From Pyramidobacter piscolens W5455 (GTDB lineage: Bacteria > Synergistota > Synergistia > Synergistales > Dethiosulfovibrionaceae): a DNA stretch of 64,000 bases. Positions 33,739-42,579 of the stretch are shown one piece after another (positions within the stretch are counted from its first letter, which is position 1; each line of letters begins with the position of its first letter). The notes beneath the pieces were generated by a model that was given only the letters and a program-made list of their open reading frames with translations, was not told the DNA's origin and did not search any database. The stretch covers positions 1 to 64,000 of the forward strand of contig NZ_ADFP01000051.1 in assembly GCF_000177335.1 (NCBI RefSeq), in the 5' to 3' direction. Made by a program: the position numbers and the translations under genes.

Positions 33739-34998
33739 TCACTGTATATGCGCATCTCTTACGTTCAAGCCGCGCGGTTCCACGGATTCCACATGCCCTG
33801 CAACAGTGCCGTCAAGCATCTGCACGGAGAGGGCGTCGCCGCACCGCGCCTGGGCGCTGGAGAGCAGCGGTCTGCCGCCGCTCATGACCAGGCTGTAGCC
33901 GCGGCGCGCAAGGGCTGCCGGCGAAAGATTCTCCAACGAACGTTCGAACTCGTCGAGCCGGCCGTTCATGAGCCGAAGTTCGGCGCAGGCGCGATACGTC
34001 GTTTTTTCATCGAGATCGTCAAGGCGCTGCGCCGCGTTTTCCAGCGAACGCCCCCAAAAGCGCCTCATGTTTTCTTCGCGGTTGGCGAGTTCCCGCTTCT
34101 CATCGCGCAGGGCGCGGGCCGCGTGCATATGGAGAAGACGGGCGCATTCCGCCAGACCGTCCAATTCCTCCGCGCGATCGGGGAACACCGACGCCGCCGC
34201 GGCCGTGGGCGTCGGTTCGCGCCGGTCGGCGGCCAGATCGCACAGCGACCAGTCGACCTCGTGTCCCACGCCGCACACGACGGGCACGGCACAACGGGCG
34301 ACTTCCCGCACCAGCTCCTCGTCGTCAAACGGATTGAGGTCTTCTTTGGCGCCGCCGCCGCGCACCAGAAGCGCCGCGTCCACGCCGGGCAGAGCCGAAG
34401 CCCGCCTCAGCGCCAAGGCCGCGCTTTCGGCGGCGCGGACGCCCTGCACGAGACACGGGACGACGATCAGCTCGGCGGCGGGAAAACGGGTACGGAATTG
34501 CCTGATCACGTCCCGAACGGCAGCTCCCGTGTCGGAGGTGACGCAGGCCACGCGCCGCGGATAACGCGGCAGGGGCCGCTTGCGAGCGGGAGCGAACAGG
34601 CCTTCTTTTTCCAGCCTGAGACGCAGCTCTTCTTTGGCTCTGGCGGCCGCGCCCAGCCCGAGAGGATACATTTTCTGCGCGTATATCTGCACGGCGCCTC
34701 GCGCTTCATAAAGGCGGACGTTGCCCGAAACGACGACGCGATCGCCAACCGCCGGCCAGAGGAGCATGCCCGCCGCGTCGCCGCGGAACATCACGCAGGG
34801 CAGCGAAGCGTTCTGTCCCTTCAGGACGAAATAAACGTGACCGGAAACGTGCCGTTTGAAGTCGGTCAGTTCGCCTTCGACGACGAGATGAGCGAGCGTT
34901 TCGTCGTAATCGAGCAGATTTTTTACTCTCAAAGCGACTTCGTCGACCGTCAGCGGCGCGGCGGCATTTTTGACGCGAGCGGGACCGTGACGGATCAT
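33739..34998 (-). CDS. xseA: Exodeoxyribonuclease VII large subunit
   Basis: 419 aa. N-terminal OB fold (LVVEGELTDFKRHVSGHVYFVLK), catalytic domain VTSDTGAAVRDVI, LLVRGGGAKEDLNPFDDE, GVGHEVDWSLCDLAAD. The start overlaps the nusB stop (ATGA). The small subunit xseB is not seen next to it. Confidence 0.93.
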   Translation of the reverse strand: MIRHGPARVKNAAAPLTVDEVALRVKNLLDYDETLAHLVVEGELTDFKRHVSGHVYFVLKGQNASLPCVMFRGDAAGMLLWPAVGDRVVVSGNVRLYEARGAVQIYAQKMYPLGLGAAARAKEELRLRLEKEGLFAPARKRPLPRYPRRVACVTSDTGAAVRDVIRQFRTRFPAAELIVVPCLVQGVRAAESAALALRRASALPGVDAALLVRGGGAKEDLNPFDDEELVREVARCAVPVVCGVGHEVDWSLCDLAADRREPTPTAAAASVFPDRAEELDGLAECARLLHMHAARALRDEKRELANREENMRRFWGRSLENAAQRLDDLDEKTTYRACAELRLMNGRLDEFERSLENLSPAALARRGYSLVMSGGRPLLSSAQARCGDALSVQMLDGTVAGHVESVEPRGLNVRDAHIQ

Positions 34999-35519
34999 GA
35001 CAGGGCGAGCGCTTTGACGATGCGAGCGAGAACGCCGTTGACGAAACGGGACGAATCGTCGCTGCCGTACTCTTTGGCCAACCGGACGGCTTCGCTGAGA
35101 GCGACGCCGGGCGGGACTTTTTTCGCGATCACGGCTTCGTACAGCGCTAGGCGGATGATCGTGCGGTCCACCAAGCTCATGCGTTCGGTTTTCCACTCGG
35201 TCGAGTACGTCTCGATCAAGGCGTCGATCTCAGGAAGGGCGCGGCGCACCAAACAGGCGTGCTCGCAGGATCGGCGATAGTCCGCAAAGGGAACCCGCGT
35301 CAACACGCTTTCCTCGTCGGCGTCGGTTTCTCCGCTTTCAGCTTCAGCGCCGTTTTCCGCGACGGCTTCCGGCTCGACGAAAAGCTCTTCCAGAGACGCT
35401 TCCACCTCGAGCTGGTCAAGCTTTTTTCCGCCCAGAGAATCCAGCGCGCACAGAATTTGGAAAAGGCGCACCCGCGCCGCATGAAGCGATTCCTGAGTGT
35501 TATCTTTATTCGTCACCAC
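34995..35519 (-). CDS. nusB: Transcription antitermination factor NusB
   Basis: About 174 aa. C-terminal two thirds match NusB (DRTIIRLALYEAV, VALSEAVRLAKEYGSDDSSRFVNGVL). It binds boxA with NusE in rRNA antitermination. GTG start at 35519 or 35516, after AGAGGT, overlapping the preceding stop. An acidic insertion (roughly residues 50-75, rich in Glu/Ala/Asp) makes it longer than usual. The frame stays open upstream but that part is a shadow of the preceding gene. Confidence 0.88.
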   Translation of the reverse strand: MVTNKDNTQESLHAARVRLFQILCALDSLGGKKLDQLEVEASLEELFVEPEAVAENGAEAESGETDADEESVLTRVPFADYRRSCEHACLVRRALPEIDALIETYSTEWKTERMSLVDRTIIRLALYEAVIAKKVPPGVALSEAVRLAKEYGSDDSSRFVNGVLARIVKALALS

Positions 35520-35971
35520 TGGGTACCTCTTTTCAAAAAGGGCAAAAGATTCTGCAGTTTGGCCCAGCCGCCGCCGGAAATAAGCCACGACGAAAGCAGC
35601 CATGTACAAAACGCCAGACCGGCATAAACGGCCACAGCCCACCAAGAAAGGGCGAAAAAAGCAAAAACGCCGCAGACGCAATTGATCCAGAACGCAGGCT
35701 GCCCGCAGAGAGAATGCTCCAGGTAGGGAGACTCGGCAAGAAAACGGCTCTGTCTGATCCACTGCAATCTGGGCAGCTCCATCCCCAGGGCGCGCAGATC
35801 CTCGGTGATGGCCTTGGCGCGGCGCATATCGTCTTCGCGGCTCCAGAACTCGCGCTTGTCGTTGATCACGACAAGGCACAAACGGTCGTGGCCCCGCAGT
35901 CTGACCGCGCTGCACTGAACCCCTTGAGGGAGATGGCGGGAAACAAGAGAAAGCACCGCCTGCGTATCCAC
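35513..35971 (-). CDS. Membrane protein of asp23-nusB operon, unknown
   Basis: Not recognised. 152 aa from GTG 35971: a soluble N-terminal ~90 residues and two likely membrane helices at about 93-130 (FWINCVCGVFAFFALSWW ... LAFCTWLLSSWLI). The GTG has no SD. A perfect AGGAGG lies at 36022-36027, and the in-frame codon at ideal distance is ACG 36013, which would add 14 plausible residues (TYQDFGRTPYGFIK). The position between asp23 and nusB suggests an envelope-stress or cell-wall role. Confidence 0.6.
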   Translation of the reverse strand: MDTQAVLSLVSRHLPQGVQCSAVRLRGHDRLCLVVINDKREFWSREDDMRRAKAITEDLRALGMELPRLQWIRQSRFLAESPYLEHSLCGQPAFWINCVCGVFAFFALSWWAVAVYAGLAFCTWLLSSWLISGGGWAKLQNLLPFLKRGTQW

Positions 35972-36072
35972 TTTGATAAAACCGTAGGGCGTACGCCCAA
36001 AATCCTGATACGTCGCGCATGCCTCCTTTCTCTACAACGACAGCCGGCCCGAAGACGAGCCGGCTGTTTGTC

Positions 36073-36576
36073 TCACTCTCCGGCAGTAGTCACAGCTGCC
36101 TTTGTTCCAGTTTCTCCCGTTCCTTGATCTTCCTTTGGGGCCTGCTCGCCGAAATAAACGCCCTGAACAAAAATGTTCACGGCTTTGACTTCGTAGCCGG
36201 TCGAGCTCTCCAGCTCCTTTTTCAGGAATTCCTGCAAATCCCAGGCCACGTCGGGAATACGAAGCCCGTAGCGAACGAGAACGTACGCGTCGACGGAGAT
36301 CTGCGACTGCGTCCCCTCTTCCAGCGAAACGCGCACGCCCTCGGGATTTTTCCGTCCCAATCCCAGCACCGACATGCCGACGTTCGCCGGCACCACCGAC
36401 GAAACCCGCGCCAGCGCCCGACGGGCAATTTCCTGAACGACGTCTTCGGAGATGTGAAGCGAGCCATCGTTCGATTTCGGATCCTCCTCGCGAGCTTCCT
36501 CCACGGCGCGTTCCAGATCGAAATCGGATTTGTAGAGCGGCTCGGAAGTCTGATCCAGCTCGTCAATCGGCGTCAT
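36073..36576 (-). CDS. Asp23/Gls24 family envelope protein
   Basis: 167 aa. Asp23 domain from about residue 40: GSLHISEDVVQEIARRAL, VSVDAYVLVRYGLRIPDVAWDLQ, AVNIFVQGVYF. These proteins attach to the membrane via partners and relate to cell-envelope homeostasis. It often precedes nusB, as here. The start overlaps the Zn-ribbon gene end. Confidence 0.88.
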   Translation of the reverse strand: MTPIDELDQTSEPLYKSDFDLERAVEEAREEDPKSNDGSLHISEDVVQEIARRALARVSSVVPANVGMSVLGLGRKNPEGVRVSLEEGTQSQISVDAYVLVRYGLRIPDVAWDLQEFLKKELESSTGYEVKAVNIFVQGVYFGEQAPKEDQGTGETGTKAAVTTAGE

Positions 36577-36988
36577 GATCCTCCGCCTCTAAATCCACGC
36601 TGACCTTTTCCCCGCAGTCGGGACACTCAACGCAGTGATCGTCGGGAGAGAGCATGGACGTCTGGCAGTAAAAATGCAGACCGCAGGACGGACAGGCGAC
36701 TTCCGTGTAATCGTCTTCAAGAGACGCTTCGTCTTCGTCGAGTTCCCCGTCGATGCCCAAACGCGATTCGACGTCGGACAGGTCGGCGTCGAGCTCGCCG
36801 CAGATCGAATAGAGATCGTCAGCCGCGCTCCGCTGCTCCTCCAGCTGCTTTTTCAGCTCGCCGTTCTCGTCCGCCAAAGCGTCCAGCGCCTCGACGACGG
36901 CATCAAAGAGAGAAAGCGCGAGCTTGTCTTCCGGCTTGCCGGCGTCGAGAAGTCCTTTGATATAGGCGATCTTTTCACGTGCGCTCAT
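36563..36988 (-). CDS. Zinc-ribbon coiled-coil protein, unknown function
   Basis: 141 aa. An N-terminal acidic helical region (ALADENGELKKQLEEQRSAAD, likely coiled coil) and a C-terminal zinc ribbon with CPSC and CVECPDC pairs. Start 36988 follows AAGGAGAGA at 7 nt. It lies between efp and asp23 in the array; this gene neighbourhood is conserved in Gram-positive-like genomes but the function is unclear. Confidence 0.75.
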   Translation of the reverse strand: MSAREKIAYIKGLLDAGKPEDKLALSLFDAVVEALDALADENGELKKQLEEQRSAADDLYSICGELDADLSDVESRLGIDGELDEDEASLEDDYTEVACPSCGLHFYCQTSMLSPDDHCVECPDCGEKVSVDLEAEDHDAD

Positions 36989-37107
36989 TGCGAATCTCTC
37001 CTTTTCGAAAACAGGGCCGTGCCCGTCCCGCTCCGCGCAGGCAAACGGACGCCGTCCCGATTTATGCTTCACTGTTCCGCGCGGAACAATGAGACAGACT
37101 CCGATCG

Positions 37108-37683
37108 CTACTTCTTGACGCGTTCGACGTATTCGCCGGTGCGGGTGTCGACGACGACGCTCTCGCCGTTCATGACGAACATCGGCACCGTGATGACCAG
37201 CCCCGTCTCCATCGTGGCTGGCTTGCCGCCGCCGGCGGCCGTGTCGCCCTTGAAGTTGGGCTGAGTGTCGACGATCTTCAGCACCACGCTGTTGGGCAGC
37301 GTGATCCCCATGACTTTGCCCTCGTACATGTCGAGACTGACCTCGAGATTGTCCGTCAGATAATTGAGCGCCGGGCCGAGAGTCTCTTTGGTCAGATAAA
37401 CTTCTTCGTAGCTTTCCATGTCCATGAAGACGTAGTGGTCGCCGTCTTTGTAGCTGTACTGAGCGGGTTTCTCGTCAAAGACGATGCGTTCGAATTTATC
37501 GTTGCCGGACACGAAGCTGTTTTCGGAAATGCTGCCCGTGTCGAGGTTGCGCAGTTTGCACTTGAGCACGGCGCCGCCGCGGCCTTTCATGTGATGCTGG
37601 CAGTCCACCACTTCCCACAAACCGCCCTGCCATTTCAGTTTCATGCCAGGGTAAAACTTACTCGTATCGACGATATCAGCCAT
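37108..37683 (-). CDS. efp: Elongation factor P
   Basis: 191 aa, three-domain EF-P (KOW-like N-terminal domain, two OB domains; C-terminal IDTRTGEY-type signature present as VDTRTGEYVERVKK). It relieves ribosome stalling at polyproline. The tip loop reads HMKGRGGAV: aligned to Lys-type PGKGGAF and Arg-type SGRNAAV sequences, the tip residue is Arg35, with Lys33 two positions earlier. The proline normally two residues before the tip lysine is absent. This points to an Arg-type EF-P, but Lys33 cannot be excluded. Confidence 0.93.
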   Translation of the reverse strand: MADIVDTSKFYPGMKLKWQGGLWEVVDCQHHMKGRGGAVLKCKLRNLDTGSISENSFVSGNDKFERIVFDEKPAQYSYKDGDHYVFMDMESYEEVYLTKETLGPALNYLTDNLEVSLDMYEGKVMGITLPNSVVLKIVDTQPNFKGDTAAGGGKPATMETGLVITVPMFVMNGESVVVDTRTGEYVERVKK

Positions 37684-38165
37684 GTATCACGTAACCTCCC
37701 GAGAATCTGTTTCTCTGCCGCGAATGCAGACAGCCATGACGTTTAATTCTAATGTGTTTTCACTCCATTTGCAAGGTCCGGAATTTACGTTGTCGTCGTC
37801 CAGTGATCACGCCGCTCATAAGCTCCGGCGGCCGAAGCGCGCGGAACGCCCCGGGCCGTCCGCAAAAGGGAAGCGGGCCTGTGGAAGCGCGCAGGCCCGC
37901 TTTGAAGCGCCCATGGAGGCGCGACGTTATCGAAAAAACAAAAACGGTACCGCATGGCGGCATATCCCGTCGGCGCCAAAAGAACCACGCCGCGCCGGAA
38001 GCGCCGAAGGGTAAGAGCGATGCGACGTCGCCCACGCGGCTTCGCCCCGAAACCGGCCGGAGGAACTTTTTGCGCACGGCGCCCACGCCGATTATTTCAG
38101 CACAGAAGATTGCTCATACCCGGCCGCCGCCACACAACGCCGCGGCGAGAGCCGCCGATGGTCGG
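37684..38165. other. Intergenic region upstream of efp
   Basis: No supported gene in 482 bp. The right part is very GC-rich with low-complexity frames. It contains a hairpin at 37871-37902 and, near 37690-37780, the likely efp promoter region. Confidence 0.5.
37871..37902. terminator. Hairpin, probable terminator
   Basis: AAGCGGGCCTG pairs with CAGGCCCGCTT (11 bp, loop 10). It lies between the secreted protein gene and efp; the T-run is weak. Confidence 0.5.
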
Positions 38166-39458
38166 TCAGTGGCCGCAGCCGTCGTGGCCGCCGTTGTCCT
38201 TGTTTTCCCGTTTCGCGTCGCTGGCGGATTCCGCGGCGCGCTTGACGGCTTTTGCCCCTTTGCGCCCGGGGGCCTTGGGATCCTCGGAAGAGTCAAGTAT
38301 CTCCTCGAAATCCGACGACAGCTCCGTAGCGTCGAGAGTGACCTCCAATACCTCACCTGCCGATTCAACTGTCAGCACTCCGACAGCAACATTCACTGTA
38401 TCCAAAGCTACAGTGATCTTCTTCAGGTTTTTCCGATCCTCTTTATGGAGATCTGTGTCGTTCACGACGTCCAAAAAACCTAAAGTCGAATCAACGGACT
38501 TCAGCCCGCCCCCAACAAAACCGCCAACAAAGGTCGATACCGCGGCAACCGTACTTCCGGCCTCTATAGCTGCTACTGTAGCCGGAAGGCTGAGTATGAA
38601 AAGAGCGGCGCCTGCGACAACAACGGTTCCGGCCGCAACTATCTCGCCGCCCCTGGCGACGTAGCCAAGCGTACCCTGAAAGTCTGCTTCGCTCTGGGCT
38701 GCTCTCATTTCAGCTTTTATCTGTTCCCTTCGGCGTTCGGGATTTCGAGCCTCTTCTTCCCGCTGTCGCTCCATCGCCGCTATATGAGCCTTTTTCCTTT
38801 CGATCCGTTCCTTACGGAGTCTGTCGATCTCGGCGGCCGGCATATTGATATCCGGAGTGCCGTCCGCGATGCTGTTGAGTCCCGCCTCGATGCCGTCGAG
38901 ACTGGACAGGTTGAAAGGCGCCGCATAGGCCGGGGTCGCGAACAGGAAGCTCAGCGCTTCGGCCAGCAACGTCCGCTCCTCTTCGTTCATGAAGGATACC
39001 GCCATCCTCTTCGCCACGCGGATGTTGAGGGCGTATCTCTTCGCCACGGAACTCAGTTCCTTTCTCAGCCGCGTCACCTCGTACGCCATGGCGTCCAGTT
39101 CTTCCTGCGAAGGCGTCTTTTTGCCCCGGTAGATGGCGTCGTAGATCCGTTTGCAGTAATACCTGGCGCCCATTTCCGCGTTGACGAACGCCTCGATGTA
39201 CGCGTCGTGCTCTCTCAGGATTTGCGCGGCGTATTTTTTTGGAATGGTGTTTTTCTTCGGCGCTTTTTTCTTCGTTTTTGCGGCATCTTTCTTTTTCACG
39301 GATTTCTTCGCCGCCGGCGCTTTTTTCGCGGCGGGGGCGGCTCTCTTCGTCGCGGCCTCCTCGCCCGCCGCGACGGCCGTCGCGGGAAAGCCCGAGAATG
39401 TCAGCGCGCACATCAGAAGTATCGACGTCAGGGCTCTTGATATTTTTCCAGTTCTCAC
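38166..39458 (-). CDS. Secreted Lys/Ala-rich protein, unknown
   Basis: Not recognised. 430 aa from GTG 39458, with AAGGA 9 nt upstream. A signal peptide (residues 1-31, LTSILLMCALTFSGFPATAVAA) is followed by a histone-like run of AAPAAKK/KKK repeats (about 38-75), a helical middle with charged RRKERIERKK segments, a hydrophobic Gly/Ala/Val stretch (about 265-325) that could insert in a membrane, and a charged tail ending in GGHDGCGH. It stands alone between the pilus operon and efp. Possibly a surface adhesin-like or cell-wall-binding protein. Confidence 0.7.
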   Translation of the reverse strand: MRTGKISRALTSILLMCALTFSGFPATAVAAGEEAATKRAAPAAKKAPAAKKSVKKKDAAKTKKKAPKKNTIPKKYAAQILREHDAYIEAFVNAEMGARYYCKRIYDAIYRGKKTPSQEELDAMAYEVTRLRKELSSVAKRYALNIRVAKRMAVSFMNEEERTLLAEALSFLFATPAYAAPFNLSSLDGIEAGLNSIADGTPDINMPAAEIDRLRKERIERKKAHIAAMERQREEEARNPERRREQIKAEMRAAQSEADFQGTLGYVARGGEIVAAGTVVVAGAALFILSLPATVAAIEAGSTVAAVSTFVGGFVGGGLKSVDSTLGFLDVVNDTDLHKEDRKNLKKITVALDTVNVAVGVLTVESAGEVLEVTLDATELSSDFEEILDSSEDPKAPGRKGAKAVKRAAESASDAKRENKDNGGHDGCGH

Positions 39459-39883
39459 TTTTCATCGTCCTTTCGTTTCTCGTCGTTTTTCGCGAGCCGC
39501 TTTTTGGAAGATCGCGGTCGCGTCTCCGAAACATATCCGCATCGAAAAGTATAACAGAAAAACCGACGTTTCGCACATAAAAAAATATACGTCGGGTCCA
39601 TTTTTCACAGAATTGCTGACACTTTAGGCTTTTGCAAACGCTTTGAATCTTTTCAAAAACAGTGCAAAGACAAAGACTTTCGCCCGCGGAAAGAGCCGCC
39701 TGTGAAAGGGCGCGGGACTCCGCCCGCAGCGTCGTCGCGCGTTCGGGGGGCCTTTTATATGCGCGAGGCCGGACGCACGCGCTCCGGCCACGCCGGCAGA
39801 TCTGCAATCCCAGCGAACGGAACGCGGAATAAAACGCGGAAACTTTCGAGCGGCTCTTTCAATGACCGGTCAAGGCGACGTTC
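39459..39883. other. Intergenic region after pilQ
   Basis: 425 bp with no supported gene. It should hold the promoter of the secreted protein gene. A hairpin CCGACGT/ACGTCGG at about 39557-39589 and another GGCCGGA/TCCGGCC at 39767-39789 may be the end of the pilus transcript. Confidence 0.45.
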
Positions 39884-41584
39884 TCACCGGCCGTCGGCAA
39901 GATCCGGGATTTCAAGAATATAGGGGATGAGGATCATCACGACCTGACTGCGCGTTTTTTTATCGAGTTTGGCTTTGAAAAGCTCGCCGATCAGGGGGAT
40001 GCTGCTCAGAATCGGCACGGACGCGCGCGTGCGCGAGCGGCTTTCCTTGAACAGGCCGCCGATCACGAACGGCTCGCCGTCGCGCACGCGGATCTTCGTT
40101 TCGACGGTGCGCGAGTTCGTCTGCGGGATCTGTTCGCCCTGACCGCCGCGGATCCACTGGATCACCTCGCCCGTCGCCAGAGAGACGCTGACGGTGATCA
40201 TGCCGCTGCGTCCGATCCGGGGCGTCACTTCCAGTTTGGGGCCGACTTCTTCGTCGTCGTAGGTCGGATTCTGGGCGTCGTCGCGCCGTGACACGTATTT
40301 CAGTTTTTCCACGAGCTTCACGGTCGCTTTTTCGCCGTCGAGCACGGTCACCGTAGGATCCGCCAGAACGCGCGCCTTTTTCTGTTCCACCAGAGTGCGA
40401 AGGCGGAAATCAAGCATCCGCGTTGCCGTGCCGGCCAGCTGGACGATGCCGCTGCCGATCTCGCCGGGAAGATTGGCGGAAGTGTCCAGGTTCCCCAGCG
40501 CTCCTTCGGCTGTGCCGGGCTTGCGGCCGCTCTGAGCGAATCCCGCCGAGAGCGCGCCGTTCTGATAGCTGCCCCACCACCAATCATAGACGGCGTTCAG
40601 AGCCGTCTCGAGCTGATCGCTCGCGTCGTCGTTCACTTCGATGATGCGCGCCTTGAGCATCACCTGCCGCCCCGGCGCGTCGAGCAGGCGAAGCGTTCGC
40701 CGCACTTTCTCCTGCTGAAAGGCCGTTCCCGTGACGACGATCAGATTCTGGCGCTCGTCGACGAGCACTCTGTTGGCCGGCGAATGAAGTTCGGCCAGTT
40801 CCTTCAGCAGAGGCGCGGTCTTCTGCGCTTCCGCATAGGCGACGTGATAGCTCTTGGTCGTCAGGCGCCCCGTCAAAAGCCCCAGCGAATTTTTCGCGCC
40901 GACGACGACGGTCCGGCCAACGACGCTGAAACCGAGATTCTGAGAACGAAGCACGAACTGAAACACTTCTTCGAAAGGCGCTTCGCTGAACGCCAGCGTC
41001 ATCCTCGCGTTCTGCGGCACCGAGGCGTCGACGACGATATTCACGTCCGCCATCGCGCCGAGAAGGCGAAAGACGTCCGCAAGATCGCAGTCTTTCAGGT
41101 TCATGGAGATCTTTCGCGACGAAATGCGTCCGGCGTTTTCACCTTCGCGCCAGAGCGGCGTCTGTTCCCGGCTTTCGGCGCGCCCGCCTTTTGTGAAGCG
41201 GATCCGCATATGGCCGCTGCCGGCCCCTCTGACGTCGCCGAGCTGCAAAGGTTCTTCGCAGAAAAGCGTGACCAGCGTGCCGCGGTCGGATTCCTCCGCG
41301 CTGATATGCGGGACCAGCGGCGTATCGAGATCGCGCTCGTAGTTCAGCGCGGGGAAACGCACTCCTTCGAGCGCCAGCGTCAGGGAATTTTCATTTCTGT
41401 AAACCAGTTCGGGGCGTTTCAACGCTTGCCCTTCCAAGGACAACACGATATGCGAATCCCCGGCCTGCTCCACGTGGAGCGCCCAAAGCCGAGGTTCCGC
41501 GCGCGTTCTGGCCGGCAGCTCCGCCGGCTGGAAAAGGGAAAACGAGAACAATGCAAGCGCCACACAATGCTTCTTCGGATTCAT
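39884..41584 (-). CDS. pilQ: Type IV pilus secretin PilQ
   Basis: 566 aa. N-terminal signal peptide, AMIN-like domain, STN/secretin N1 domains (MNLKDCDLADVFRLLGAMADVNIVVD), then a C-terminal secretin domain with VLADPTVTVLDGEKATVKLVEKLKY and VGPKLEVTPRIGRSGMITV and the final SVPILSSIPLIGELFK. Forms the outer-membrane pore for the pilus; its presence means the cell is diderm. Last gene of the pil operon. Confidence 0.93.
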   Translation of the reverse strand: MNPKKHCVALALFSFSLFQPAELPARTRAEPRLWALHVEQAGDSHIVLSLEGQALKRPELVYRNENSLTLALEGVRFPALNYERDLDTPLVPHISAEESDRGTLVTLFCEEPLQLGDVRGAGSGHMRIRFTKGGRAESREQTPLWREGENAGRISSRKISMNLKDCDLADVFRLLGAMADVNIVVDASVPQNARMTLAFSEAPFEEVFQFVLRSQNLGFSVVGRTVVVGAKNSLGLLTGRLTTKSYHVAYAEAQKTAPLLKELAELHSPANRVLVDERQNLIVVTGTAFQQEKVRRTLRLLDAPGRQVMLKARIIEVNDDASDQLETALNAVYDWWWGSYQNGALSAGFAQSGRKPGTAEGALGNLDTSANLPGEIGSGIVQLAGTATRMLDFRLRTLVEQKKARVLADPTVTVLDGEKATVKLVEKLKYVSRRDDAQNPTYDDEEVGPKLEVTPRIGRSGMITVSVSLATGEVIQWIRGGQGEQIPQTNSRTVETKIRVRDGEPFVIGGLFKESRSRTRASVPILSSIPLIGELFKAKLDKKTRSQVVMILIPYILEIPDLADGR

Positions 41585-41593
41585 ACGCCCCTC

Positions 41594-42061
41594 CTATTCC
41601 AGCGGGACGAAAAATTTTTGCCCGCGCCACCGGCACGTCATGCCCGTCTGCCCGATCGTCAGGATCTCCACGCCGTTCAACGACTGCCCGGGGACGACCA
41701 GGACCGTCCGCGCGGAACCTTCGACGGCCACCGCCGCCCACTGTCCGCCGCCGGACAAGACGACGCCGCGCAGCGCCAAAAGGGGACGATTCAAGATGCC
41801 GTCCGGCGAAACATCGTCGTCCCATGGTTCTTCCCACGCCGCCGCACGTTTCAGAACGTCGATCCGCCGTTGCAGGATCCGTTCCAGTTCGGCGCTCCGC
41901 GCGACCGGCATCGGTTCTTCGGGGACCGCCGCCGCGACGGCGATTTTTACGGGACGAAAGAGCTGGCGCTGCCAGAAGGCGGTGGAAATCACCGAAAGGA
42001 TCGCGCAGGCCCAGCAAAAAGCGACGGCCGCCGTCTTGATTTTGCCGAGATTCGCGCTCAC
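41594..42061 (-). CDS. PilP/GspC-like pilus alignment protein
   Basis: 155 aa from GTG 42061 (AAGGAGG 7 nt upstream). One N-terminal membrane helix (TAAVAFCWACAILSVIST), a linker, and a small C-terminal beta domain (VVLSGGGQWAAVAVEG ... GVEILTIGQTGMTCRWRGQ) like the HR domain of GspC/PilP that docks on the secretin. Assignment rests on size, topology and position between PilO and PilQ. Confidence 0.7.
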   Translation of the reverse strand: MSANLGKIKTAAVAFCWACAILSVISTAFWQRQLFRPVKIAVAAAVPEEPMPVARSAELERILQRRIDVLKRAAAWEEPWDDDVSPDGILNRPLLALRGVVLSGGGQWAAVAVEGSARTVLVVPGQSLNGVEILTIGQTGMTCRWRGQKFFVPLE

Positions 42062-42579
42062 GGCGTCGCCTCCTTCCGCAAAAAGGCCGACAGCGTCATA
42101 TCCACGCCGAACGACCGCTCGCCGGTACGGCGCGCCTCCACGCGGTCGATGCAAAAAAACTCGCGGCGTGCCAGCAACTCGCTCAAAAAGGCGCGGATTC
42201 CCTGCCGCTGCGCCCGCAAAGCGACTTCAAGGCGTACGCGTCCCCCCGGATCGGCATCCGGCGGCAGGGAGACGGCGCAGTCGACCTGCGCCGCCAGCGC
42301 GCACTGTTCCAGCGCCGTCTTCAAATCTTCGGACGCGGCCGCCGGAACGACCGGCAGTTTATCGAAACGGTCCCGCTCCGCCTTCAAAGCGGCGATCAGA
42401 GCCGTGAGCGTTTCTGCGCGGGCTCCGCCGCGCTCGGCACGCAGGCGCAGCTCCGCCGTGCGCGTCTTCAGCTCGTCGATGCGGGACACGATCCAGTGCT
42501 GCGCCCACATCACGGCGAGCAGCAGCGCGACGGCCGCCAGCCCGCGAAAAACGGGATCCGTCACCGTAAGTTTTTTCAC
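42058..42579 (-). CDS. pilO: PilO-like pilus assembly protein
   Basis: 173 aa. One N-terminal membrane helix, a coiled coil (RIDELKTRTAELRLRAER), then a ferredoxin-like periplasmic domain. Start GTG 42579 overlaps pilN. Assigned by topology and the PilM-N-O-P-Q order. Confidence 0.8.
   Translation of the reverse strand: MKKLTVTDPVFRGLAAVALLLAVMWAQHWIVSRIDELKTRTAELRLRAERGGARAETLTALIAALKAERDRFDKLPVVPAAASEDLKTALEQCALAAQVDCAVSLPPDADPGGRVRLEVALRAQRQGIRAFLSELLARREFFCIDRVEARRTGERSFGVDMTLSAFLRKEATP

Noticed and set aside
35520-36020. N-terminal extension of nusB
   Set aside because: Shadow of the membrane protein gene; it starts from an ATG only 1 nt from the SD and has no NusB similarity.
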